NCBI GenBank assembly: GCA_910576845.1
Contig: CAJTJA010000011.1
Location: forward strand, 1 to 51,235
Length of the DNA: 51,235 nt
Source: an uncultured Oscillibacter sp.
GTDB lineage: Bacteria > Bacillota > Clostridia > Oscillospirales > Oscillospiraceae
Direction of reading: 5' to 3'
Below, piece after piece: positions 1-6,370 of this stretch (positions are counted from its first letter, which is position 1; each line of letters opens with the position of its first letter). The position numbers were made by a program, and so were the translations under genes. Below the pieces are notes generated by a model. It was not told where the DNA came from. It made no database searches and saw nothing but the letters and a program-made list of their open reading frames with translations.

Positions 1-54
1 CGGCGGAAAAAGATCCGCTGTTTGGGCGTTTTGACATTTTTCAAACAAGGCCTA
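1..54 (-). repeat. End of a dispersed inverted-repeat element (copy B)
   Basis: These 54 bases are an exact reverse-complement match to 18400-18453, the left part of the inner inverted-repeat element near 18.5 kb. The element is cut by the window edge, so only one end is visible. The terminal sequence contains TTGACA facing out of the element (32-37). It lies just downstream of the rpmA terminator, where obg often follows in other Firmicutes. No transposase is seen, so it resembles a non-autonomous (MITE-like) repeat. Confidence 0.75.
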
Positions 55-119
55 GCATTTCCCATCTTTCAAGAACAAATTCCAGAAGCAAAGCCTATTA
101 CAGAGGCTCTGCCGGACTG

Positions 120-147
120 AAAAAAGGCCTGGACAGTCGTCCAGGCC
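120..147 (-). terminator. Intrinsic terminator after rpmA
   Basis: A perfect 9-bp stem (126-134 with 139-147, GGCCTGGAC and its complement) with a 4-base loop is followed on the minus strand by a run of six T. It lies 11 bases past the rpmA stop codon and closes the rplU-prp-rpmA operon. Confidence 0.9.
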
Positions 148-158
148 CTTTCAAACGC

Positions 159-440
159 TTACTCAGCCTCGTAAACAGAGACCTGTTTGCGATCCTTGCC
201 CAGCCGCTCGAAGCGGACTGTGCCGCTGGCGGTGGCGAAAAGCGTATCGTCGCTGCCGCGGCCCACGTTCACACCGGGGTGAATGTGAGTGCCGCGCTGG
301 CGGACCAAAATATTACCCGCCAGGACAAACTGTCCGTCAGCCCGCTTGGGGCCCAAGCGCTTAGCCTTGGAATCACGGCCGTTCTTGGTGGAGCCGCCGC
401 CCTTTTTATGGGCGAAGAACTGTAAACCAATGCGAATCAT
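159..440 (-). CDS. rpmA: 50S ribosomal protein L27 (precursor with N-terminal extension)
   Basis: Large-subunit ribosomal protein that reaches toward the peptidyl transferase centre. The 93-residue product starts MIRIGLQFFAHKKGGGSTKN, the Firmicutes-type L27 with a short N-terminal extension ending near the FFA motif. In Staphylococcus this extension is removed by Prp before the protein works; the same processing is inferred here because prp is the adjacent gene. I chose the ATG at 440 because AAAGGATGG lies about 8-16 bases upstream and the peptide matches the family start; the frame opens further upstream, but those residues are not L27-like. It is the last gene of the rplU-prp-rpmA operon and is followed by a strong terminator. 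Confidence 0.97.
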   Translation of the reverse strand: MIRIGLQFFAHKKGGGSTKNGRDSKAKRLGPKRADGQFVLAGNILVRQRGTHIHPGVNVGRGSDDTLFATASGTVRFERLGKDRKQVSVYEAE

Positions 441-478
441 GTCAGGGACCATCCTTTCTGAGAGATTTTTGGAGCCGG

Positions 479-811
479 TCAATCAGACTCCAGAACTTCA
501 ATGTTATCGGGGTATTCATCATGGAGCATGGTGAAATAGAGCATCAGCCCTGTCAGCAGGGATTGACAGGTACTCTCTGCCGTGGGGCCTAATCCACCGG
601 GAAGGCGCAGAGAAATCAGCGCCTTCTTTTCATTGGTCCGCACCGCTGCGGTAAGCCCCAGCACATCATTGACAGTCGCTTCCACCAAGGTAATGGCGGC
701 ACCAATAGAGGCGCAGAGAATATCCTGGCCGGCGTCTGCGTAACCGCTGTGGCCTCTGGCCTCAAAACCGATAATCCGGCCATTCTCCGTATGGAATGTG
801 ATGCTGGTCAT
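479..811 (-). CDS. prp: Ribosomal-processing cysteine protease Prp
   Basis: Small cysteine protease (110 residues) that trims the N-terminal extension of L27. The conserved GHSGYA motif (catalytic His, about residue 21) and the DILCASIGA motif (catalytic Cys, about residue 33) are both present, and the length matches the YsxB/Prp family. It sits between rplU and rpmA, the order conserved in Firmicutes. Its start nearly touches the rplU stop codon (2-base gap) and no strong ribosome binding site is seen, so its translation is probably coupled to rplU. The neighbouring L27 carries the extension that is its expected substrate. Confidence 0.94.
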   Translation of the reverse strand: MTSITFHTENGRIIGFEARGHSGYADAGQDILCASIGAAITLVEATVNDVLGLTAAVRTNEKKALISLRLPGGLGPTAESTCQSLLTGLMLYFTMLHDEYPDNIEVLESD

Positions 812-813
812 GC

Positions 814-1125
814 TCAGACGGAAATCTTGCCGATCTCAACCTTGGTATAGGGCTGACGGTGGCCCTGGCGCTTGCGATAACCCTTCTTCGGATTATACTT
901 GAAGATGCGGATCTTCTTGCCCTTGCCGTTCTTAACGATCTTGGCTTCTACAGAGGCGCCAGCCACAGTGGGAGCACCAAAGGTAGCTTTCTCGCCGTCA
1001 ATAACAGCCAGAACCTGGTCAAACTTTACAGTCTCGCCAGCTTCCTGGTCCAACTTCTCAATGTAGACCACGTCGCCTTCAGCCACCTTGTACTGCTTGC
1101 CGCCGGTTACGATAATCGCGTTCAT
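814..1125 (-). CDS. rplU: 50S ribosomal protein L21
   Basis: Ribosomal protein that binds 23S rRNA. The 103-residue product begins MNAIIVTGGKQYKVAEGD and ends with the conserved basic region around GYRKRQGHRQPYTKV, matching full-length L21. The ATG at 1125 is preceded by AAGGAG with an 11-base gap; the longer upstream reading frame is the untranslated leader. It is the first gene of the rplU-prp-rpmA operon and has its own promoter at 1210-1238, which leaves a leader of about 78 bases. L21 operons in Firmicutes often carry an autoregulatory L21 leader RNA; the leader here is the right place and size, but I cannot confirm the fold. Confidence 0.97.
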   Translation of the reverse strand: MNAIIVTGGKQYKVAEGDVVYIEKLDQEAGETVKFDQVLAVIDGEKATFGAPTVAGASVEAKIVKNGKGKKIRIFKYNPKKGYRKRQGHRQPYTKVEIGKISV

Positions 1126-1209
1126 GCTTGTTTCAACTCCTTCATTACGGACTCGCTGTCGGGGGCGGCGCCAAAGCGCACTTTCAGGCCCATTCAAAGC
1201 GGCTTCCCT

Positions 1210-1238
1210 AGTATATCAGCAGAATTTAGGCTTGTCAA
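1210..1238 (-). promoter_or_regulatory. Sigma-A type promoter of rplU-prp-rpmA
   Basis: Minus strand: -35 TTGACA (1233-1238), 17-base spacer, -10 TATACT (1210-1215). Predicted start near 1203. It lies in the 147-base gap between hslO and rplU, so the ribosomal operon is transcribed separately from hslO. The leader 1126-1203 is the candidate L21 leader RNA. Confidence 0.85.
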
Positions 1239-1272
1239 TGGGGAGAAGCAAAAATACGCCCGCTTTTCTCCG

Positions 1273-2151
1273 TCAGCGGGACGCCAGAAGGGCCTCCAGG
1301 TCCTCCCGGGAAAATTTTTGTACATTGTCACAGAAGCGGCATGTCAGCTCCGCGCCGCCCTGCTCGGCTATCATGCTCCGCAGCTCCTCCCGGCCCAGGC
1401 TGATGAGCGCCCGTTCCATCCGTTCCCGGCTGCAGTCGCAGCGGTACTCAATGGGACGCTTTTCCAAAACATCCCATTCCAGACCCGGCAAAGCGCGGCG
1501 CAGCAGGGATTCCGGGTCTGCATCAGCCCTCAGCAGCTCTGTTACGGGGCCCGCCGCCCGAAGAGACGCCTCCAGCGCCTCCGCAGTGTTCTCCTCCGCA
1601 CCGGGAAGGAGCTGGACAAGATACCCCCCTGCGGACAGCACGCTCTGGTCGCGGTCCACCAGCACCCCCAATCCACAAGCGGTGGGTATCTGCTCCGACT
1701 CCACAAAATAGAGGGCGATATCTTCCGCAATCTCTCCCCACAAAAGACCTACGCTGCCCACATAAGGCTCCTTCATTCTGAGATCCCGGATAACCGTCAG
1801 CGTACCTTGGTTTCCCACAGCGGTCCCCACGTCCAGTTTGCCGTCCTCACGGAGGGGAATATCCACATCAGGATGGCCGACTGTGCCCCGGACATTTCCT
1901 TCGCAGTCGGAAACGGCCAGCAGCGTGCCCAAGGGACCGCCGCCCTTGATTTGCAGCGTCAGGCTGGCGGCTTCTTCCTTCAGTGTATTGCCCATCATAG
2001 ATGCGGCTGCCAAAAGCCGGCCAAGAGCTGCCGTAGCTACCGGCAGCGTCTTGTGAATTTGCCGGGCCCGCTCCGTCAAATCCCGGGTAGAAACAGCAGA
2101 AACCTTTATAAGGCCGTCTTTAGAGATGGCCCGGATTAATTGGTCGCTCAT
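1273..2151 (-). CDS. hslO: Redox-regulated chaperone Hsp33
   Basis: Cytoplasmic holdase chaperone switched on by oxidative unfolding. The 292-residue protein has the family length. Near the C terminus it carries CDC (about residues 238-240) and, about 30 residues later, CRFC: the four cysteines that bind zinc in the reduced, inactive state and form disulfides on oxidation. The ATG at 2151 is preceded by AAAGGAG. It is the last gene of a probable yerC-methyltransferase-hslO operon, with a 10-base gap to the methyltransferase. Confidence 0.95.
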   Translation of the reverse strand: MSDQLIRAISKDGLIKVSAVSTRDLTERARQIHKTLPVATAALGRLLAAASMMGNTLKEEAASLTLQIKGGGPLGTLLAVSDCEGNVRGTVGHPDVDIPLREDGKLDVGTAVGNQGTLTVIRDLRMKEPYVGSVGLLWGEIAEDIALYFVESEQIPTACGLGVLVDRDQSVLSAGGYLVQLLPGAEENTAEALEASLRAAGPVTELLRADADPESLLRRALPGLEWDVLEKRPIEYRCDCSRERMERALISLGREELRSMIAEQGGAELTCRFCDNVQKFSREDLEALLASR

Positions 2152-2161
2152 AGATTCTCCT

Positions 2162-2899
2162 TTACGTCGCTTGGAATTGCCAGCGGTCCTCGTCTGGCTT
2201 GGGGGAACGGTCCGTCATGTCCCCGGTCAGTTGAATACTTGTAAACCCCGCCTCTTTCAAATGCCGGCAAATTGTTTCCTTACTCCATGCCCGTTCCCGG
2301 TGTTCCTCGAAATTCCGCTCCCAGGTTCCGTCGGCGCGAAGGTGAAACAAATCTACCTGGTATGTGCAGAGCTGCCTTTTTTCCGAAAAGAAGGTTCTCC
2401 AAACGCAGAAACTGTCATTTGTTTCATCCATATAAAGCTGTTTATCCATACGCCGGAACTTATAGGGAGTATTTACGTCAAATAAGAACGGCCCTCCCGG
2501 CTTCAGCCAGCGGCGAACCCGGCGGAATGTCTCCCCCAGTTCCCGCTCTTTTGTCAAATAGTTCAAGGAATCCATTGTAGAGATCACGGCATCCACCGGC
2601 TCCGCCAGATGTAGCCGGGCCATGGACTGCAGAAGGAAAAAAGGCGGCTGTTCCAGCGCTGCCGCTTTGGCGGCGGCTTGGGTCAGCATCTCTTCGGAGC
2701 CGTCTGAAGCAATGACCGCATAGCCCCGCTGCGCCAGCAGACAGGCAATGGTGCCGGTTCCGCAGGCCAAGTCCAAAACCGAGCAAACGGGAAAGGAATT
2801 TTTCTTCATTCGCCTCTCCAGAAAGGCCGCCCGGCGGCGGTAGGCTCCGTCTGTCATAAGTCCATCATAACTGGCGGCTAAACCCTCATAAGCGCTCAC
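2162..2899 (-). CDS. Class I SAM-dependent methyltransferase
   Basis: Cytoplasmic methyltransferase of unknown substrate, 245 residues. The Rossmann motif I VLDLACGTGTIACLL (about residues 40-55) and a following acidic position in VIASDGSEEML identify the SAM-binding fold; the C-terminal half has the mixed beta-strand region of small-molecule methyltransferases. Translation probably begins at the GTG at 2899, which overlaps the yerC stop codon (GTGA), with AAGGA upstream, so the two genes are translationally coupled. Sequence alone does not show whether the target is a metabolite, tRNA or protein. Confidence 0.88.
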   Translation of the reverse strand: MSAYEGLAASYDGLMTDGAYRRRAAFLERRMKKNSFPVCSVLDLACGTGTIACLLAQRGYAVIASDGSEEMLTQAAAKAAALEQPPFFLLQSMARLHLAEPVDAVISTMDSLNYLTKERELGETFRRVRRWLKPGGPFLFDVNTPYKFRRMDKQLYMDETNDSFCVWRTFFSEKRQLCTYQVDLFHLRADGTWERNFEEHRERAWSKETICRHLKEAGFTSIQLTGDMTDRSPKPDEDRWQFQAT

Positions 2900-3189
2900 A
2901 GCTTCTTGTCCTTCATCCGGGAAAAAAGCCGTGTATACGCTCCGGTTCCATAGTTTAGAGAGCGGTTTACCCGGCTGATCGTGGCGCTGGAAGCGCCGGT
3001 GCGCTCTAAAATGTCATTATAGATCATGCCATCATCCAGCAGGGAAGCAACTTCAAAGCGCTGCTCCATGGAGCGCAGTTCCGCCACAGTGCAAAGGTCC
3101 TGGAAAAACTCATAGCATTCGTCCTCGTCCTGCAGATGTAAAATAGCCTTATAAAGCTGCCCGCTTTTTTCCTTTTTTCCAATTTTCAC
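2896..3189 (-). CDS. YerC/YecD family TrpR-like DNA-binding protein
   Basis: Small predicted regulator (97 residues) of the TrpR/YerC family. The core is a helix-turn-helix: ELRSMEQRFEVASLLDDG (about residues 37-55) followed by YNDILERTGASSATISRVNR, the recognition part. The GTG at 3189 is the best start because AGGAGG lies 7 bases upstream; the frame extends 10 codons further but without a binding site. In Bacillus and Clostridia the family is mostly uncharacterised. It heads an operon with a methyltransferase and hslO and has a promoter just upstream. Confidence 0.88.
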   Translation of the reverse strand: MKIGKKEKSGQLYKAILHLQDEDECYEFFQDLCTVAELRSMEQRFEVASLLDDGMIYNDILERTGASSATISRVNRSLNYGTGAYTRLFSRMKDKKL

Positions 3190-3223
3190 GCTAAGACCTC
3201 CTGCTTTATAATAGAACAACAGT

Positions 3224-3252
3224 ATTTTAACATTTCAGTGTGCGAAAGTAAA
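3224..3252 (-). promoter_or_regulatory. Promoter of the yerC operon
   Basis: Minus strand: -35 TTTACT (3247-3252), 17-base spacer, -10 TAAAAT (3224-3229), about 35 bases upstream of the yerC GTG. Confidence 0.65.
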
Positions 3253-3353
3253 GGGGCTGAAAAGAAAATTTTGCGAAGGGAGAAAATTTCAGTTGTCACC
3301 GCAGGCCGGCTTACGGCATAAGCTGGAGAAACGCGGGGAAAGGAGTGGCGGCT

Positions 3354-4040
3354 GTGGGAGAACGTCCGGTGTCGCTGAGGACAGAGCCCTTTGCAGCGGA
3401 ACGGGAATGGACGGTGGAGGGAGTGCCGGTGCTGTCGGCAGCGGTACGGGTGCCGCAGCCGGAGCCTGCGGCAGACAAAATATCCCGGCGAATTAAGCGT
3501 TTCTATCAGCTGCAGTGCCGTTCCTTCCTGCATTACTGCGAGCAGCAGCTGCTGCCCCAAGCTGTGGCGGAGTATCGGGCCGCTTTGGCAGCCAGCAGTC
3601 CACTGCCTGCATTTCGGGCGGAATTGGACTATCAGATTACTTATAACCAAGACGGTTTTTGGAGTCTTTATACCCAAGGACGGGAAACCATAGGAACCGG
3701 CAGGGCGCTGCTCACCCGCCGGGGAGATACCTGGGACCTGGCGGCGGGCTACCCTGTCCCGCTGAAGGATTTTTTCCCCGCAGGCATGGGCTGGAAAAAA
3801 CGGTTGATAACACACGCAGAAAAGGAAATCCTGCGCCGGGAACGGGCGGGAGTAACCCGTTGGAAGGAAAACTGGCGGCGAGAACTGCGGCGGTGCTTCA
3901 ATCCTCAGAATTTTTACCTGACGGCAGAAGGGCTGGCCTGGTTCTATCCTATGTATGCCATTGCCCCCGGACAGGAGGGTATCCCGGTATTTTTGCTTCC
4001 CTATGACAAGGGGGTAAAATTGGAGCGGGAAGCGGAGTGA
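3354..4040 (+). CDS. DUF3298-like (RsiV-type) domain protein
   Basis: Predicted 228-residue protein divergent from yerC. The middle and C-terminal parts (DYQITYNQDGFWSLYTQ, then a long helical stretch, then FYLTAEGLAWFYPMYAIAPG) resemble the DUF3298/DUF4163 domain found in RsiV anti-sigma factors and PdaC. There is no clear signal peptide or membrane segment, so it looks cytoplasmic as read here, unlike RsiV. GTG at 3354 is preferred because AGGAG ends 8 bases upstream; a GTG at 3345 overlaps that site. No partner sigma factor is adjacent. Function unknown. Confidence 0.75.
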   Translation: MGERPVSLRTEPFAAEREWTVEGVPVLSAAVRVPQPEPAADKISRRIKRFYQLQCRSFLHYCEQQLLPQAVAEYRAALAASSPLPAFRAELDYQITYNQDGFWSLYTQGRETIGTGRALLTRRGDTWDLAAGYPVPLKDFFPAGMGWKKRLITHAEKEILRRERAGVTRWKENWRRELRRCFNPQNFYLTAEGLAWFYPMYAIAPGQEGIPVFLLPYDKGVKLEREAE

Positions 4041-4203
4041 AGCCGCCGCCTTACTGCATTTTTTGCTCCCGCCGCAGAAAATAATTCTTTATAGCGCTGG
4101 GCGGTATACCACCGGCTCATTCATCGCCCAGCCCCGCCGCCGGCAGAGCGCAGCCGGTTTGAGACTGCTGTTCCTTCGTTAAGAAGCATTGTCTTTTTCT
4201 TCA

Positions 4204-4249
4204 TTGCGTAATATTTCGCATTATAATATAATTGAAAAAATCTTTTCAA
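4204..4249. promoter_or_regulatory. Back-to-back promoter sequences
   Basis: Two perfect TATAAT boxes point away from each other. Plus strand: TTGCGT (4204-4209), 17 bases, TATAAT (4227-4232). Minus strand: TTGAAA (4244-4249), 18 bases, TATAAT (4220-4225). The minus promoter is the stronger match and points into the 3' side of the DUF3298-like gene, antisense to it, with no recognised gene. The plus promoter lies about 65 bases before a strong terminator. Confidence 0.5.
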
Positions 4250-4331
4250 TCCAATTTGTCCCTGCCATGCCACGGAAATGTTTGAACCTTCAAGAAGCGG
4301 CGCAGCCAAAAGGCTGCGCCGCTTTCTTCTT
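4239..4331 (+). ncRNA. Candidate small RNA ending in a strong terminator
   Basis: A transcript from the plus promoter at 4204-4232 would run about 93 bases and stop at the hairpin 4297-4322 with its T-rich tail. No reading frame of useful length with a ribosome binding site fits inside it. An Hfq gene lies in the same window, so an RNA partner exists in the cell. The call rests only on promoter and terminator spacing and is speculative. Confidence 0.3.
4297..4331 (+). terminator. Intrinsic terminator
   Basis: A perfect 11-bp stem (4297-4307 with 4312-4322, GCGGCGCAGCC and its complement) with an AAAA loop is followed by TTTCTTCTT. It is 257 bases past the upstream gene and before the AraC gene, which is why a short transcript in between is considered. 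The rest of 4041-4520 holds no supported gene and becomes clearly AT-rich after about 4.4 kb. Confidence 0.85.
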
Positions 4332-4576
4332 AAGGCTCCGACAGCTTGGAAAGCCGTTCTCCTGAAAGTTTCCCAGATATATGATTTTCATGGCTGCGCT
4401 GAAAAAGCACAGCTAAATCATCTATTTATGTATTATACTATCCACGTAGAACCCAAAATAAGAGGAACTAACAAAAAACATCTGCTAAAATCAGATAAAT
4501 TTAGCCGAAAGGAAATAAGCATGGAATGGAATAGAATGAAAAACTGCAAGTAATTATTGATTATGTCGAAAATCAT

Positions 4577-5389
4577 TTGCAGCAAAAAGAGGAATTAATT
4601 AACAGTAAAGAAATCTCAAAAATTGCAGAATGCTCTTTTAGCTTTTTTCAAAAGGTATTTTCATATATGAATGGTATTAGCTTTGCTGAATATATTCGCT
4701 CACGAAAATTAACTTTAGCTGGTTATGATTTGAAAAGCACGGATTTAAAAGTGATTGATATAAGCTACAAATACGGCTATGCTTCTCCTACGTCATTTGC
4801 AAAAGCATTTCAGCTTTTTCATGGAGTTTCACCCAGGGAAGCACGAAATCGGAAGGTTGTTTTAAAAGTTGTTCCCAAAATGCAGATATCAGAACGTTCT
4901 GAATATTCATGGAAGCTTGAGAAAAAAGCCGGTTTTCGTCTAGTGGGAAAGAGTATCATGGTGTCTCGCGAAAATAATCTTCATTATAAGAAAATACCAG
5001 AATTTTGGAACGACTGCCAACGTAATGGTCTTTTTGCAAAGCTAGTTTCAATGGATACCGCTGCTCCCAAAGGGATATTTGGTCTGTTCAACACTTATGA
5101 TGAACGGTTAAATGAAATTGAGTATTCTATTATGACTATATCTGACCAAGCGGCGCCGCAAGGTTTTACTGAAATCAACATTCCAAATGCTACATGGGCA
5201 ATTTTTGATTGCAGAGGTTCCGTTCCGCAAGCAATACAGAAAGGTTGGCGATATCTGAATGAAGAATGGCTTGTCAAATATCCGTTCCCACACGCACAAT
5301 GCCCGGAAATAGAATGGTACAGCAGTGGAAATATATATGACAGCAGCTATTTAAGTCAAATATGGATACCAATTATAGGGGAGGAATAA
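4577..5389 (+). CDS. AraC-family regulator with effector-binding domain; probable N-terminal frameshift
   Basis: DNA-binding regulator with an N-terminal AraC-type double helix-turn-helix (residues about 1-95, including VIDISYKYGYASPTSFAKAF) and a C-terminal GyrI-like effector-binding domain (about 115-270) of the kind that binds small hydrophobic compounds. The only open start in frame, TTG at 4577, lacks a ribosome binding site and cuts off the first helix. Upstream, ATG at 4521 has AAAGGA at the right distance and encodes a typical family start, but in another frame. One extra A in the run at 4539-4543 would join the two frames (giving MKKLQVIIDYVENH). So the gene is either disrupted or carries a sequence error. 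Base composition is much more AT-rich than the flanks. It is 2 bases from the next gene. Confidence 0.85.
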   Translation: MQQKEELINSKEISKIAECSFSFFQKVFSYMNGISFAEYIRSRKLTLAGYDLKSTDLKVIDISYKYGYASPTSFAKAFQLFHGVSPREARNRKVVLKVVPKMQISERSEYSWKLEKKAGFRLVGKSIMVSRENNLHYKKIPEFWNDCQRNGLFAKLVSMDTAAPKGIFGLFNTYDERLNEIEYSIMTISDQAAPQGFTEINIPNATWAIFDCRGSVPQAIQKGWRYLNEEWLVKYPFPHAQCPEIEWYSSGNIYDSSYLSQIWIPIIGEE

Positions 5390-5391
5390 AA

Positions 5392-5856
5392 ATGGTACAT
5401 TTAGTTTATTGCGATAACGCAGGCAAAAAGGGAGAAAAAGTATTAGATAAAATTTTAGCAGGAGCTAAGACAATGATTGTACGCGGAGCGGCAGGAAGAA
5501 AAATTCCCCACAGCAGGGTTTTTGCGGGTGAGCGCCTTTATTTTATGGAAAAAGGGAGTGCGGAAATTGCAACAACCGCTATTGTAAAAGAAGTACAAAA
5601 TTATGTGAAATTGTCTGATGAAGAAATCACAAAAACGCTTGCAAATAATCAGAGTAAATTAAACTTATCAGATAAGCAAAAAATACGATGGCATAAGAAG
5701 TGTCTATGCTTAGTGGAATTTGAAAATGTCAAGAAAATATCTCCCCTTCCCTTTGAGCATCAGGGAAATATGGACGATTGGCTCATTTTAGAAAAAATTG
5801 AAGATGTTATTGAGGGAACCAGTATTCCTTACAATTATAAAAATTCTAAATTTTGA
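5392..5856 (+). CDS. PUA/ASCH-like domain protein (hypothetical)
   Basis: A 154-residue AT-rich gene directly after the AraC regulator. ATG at 5392 is preceded by GGGGAGG, which lies inside the end of the AraC gene, so the two are co-translated or coupled. The segment KTMIVRGAAGRKIPHSRV followed by GERLYFMEKG and a run of beta strands ending CLCLVEFENVKKI resembles the small PUA-like fold of ASCH domains, which are thought to bind RNA or nucleotides. This fold assignment is by eye and uncertain. It may be a cargo gene that arrived with the regulator. Confidence 0.65.
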   Translation: MVHLVYCDNAGKKGEKVLDKILAGAKTMIVRGAAGRKIPHSRVFAGERLYFMEKGSAEIATTAIVKEVQNYVKLSDEEITKTLANNQSKLNLSDKQKIRWHKKCLCLVEFENVKKISPLPFEHQGNMDDWLILEKIEDVIEGTSIPYNYKNSKF

Positions 5857-6260
5857 ACCAGCGGGTCTATTACAGATAGTCCAGAAATAACAGCCCAAAA
5901 TGTTGTTATTTTTTCGCGATTATTAAAGGTAATCGCTAATTATGCCCTGTCTTTAGCTCAAAAAAGTTAAATGACTTGATAATCCAAAGGGAAACAAGCC
6001 AATCGTCCACTTAGTTAATCTATTTTATAGAGCTAATTATAATCAAAAAGCAAAAGGCAGGGGCAGATACAATTATAACAAGTGGTATTAAACGCGGAAT
6101 TGTTAAAGTATTGGGAAAATGGTGCCCCGCCGCCGTTGGAGGCTGGACTGTTTCCGACAGCAGCGAGCAAGGCGGAAGGTAAATGCTGCTTTTGCTCCGC
6201 ATTCATTTCTGCTGATGGTCTCAGAAGCAGAGAAAGCCGGGGAACGCCGGAGACACAAAG
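5857..6260. other. AT-rich intergenic stretch without a supported gene
   Basis: About 400 bases between the PUA-like gene and a terminator. It contains a weak 7-bp inverted repeat (5916-5922 with 5930-5936) and an open frame near 6020-6180 that lacks any ATG or ribosome binding site. Composition shifts from AT-rich to GC-rich near 6120, which marks the right edge of the AT-rich patch. Confidence 0.6.
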
Positions 6261-6261
6261 A

Positions 6262-6290
6262 ACAGGGGGCCGGGTTCGGCCCCCTGTTTC
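6262..6290. terminator. Probable bidirectional terminator between convergent genes
   Basis: A 10-bp GC-rich stem (6262-6271 with 6278-6287) with a 6-base loop. On the plus strand it is followed by TTCTTC, on the minus strand by TTCTTTG. It sits between the converging AraC/PUA-like genes and the symporter gene. Confidence 0.75.
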
Positions 6291-6370
6291 TTCAATTTTA
6301 GGGTCCGGCTACTTGGTACTTCCTTAGCCATACCCAACTTAAAATTCTGCTTTTTAGGTGCAAGGCACGC

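Noticed and set aside
859..2139. Long 426-codon plus-strand frame opposite hslO and rplU
   Set aside because: It is antisense to three clear genes, has no recognisable domain and no ribosome binding site; the length comes from GC-rich codon bias.
4090..4110. GGTGGTATACCGCC on the minus strand, resembling the T-box core
   Set aside because: No stem I, no specifier and no aminoacyl-tRNA or amino-acid gene follows it; it is just a short palindrome.
6020..6180. Open frame with a GIKRGIVKVLGKW stretch resembling a small membrane or bacteriocin peptide
   Set aside because: No ATG, GTG or convincing TTG start and no ribosome binding site; it spans a composition border.
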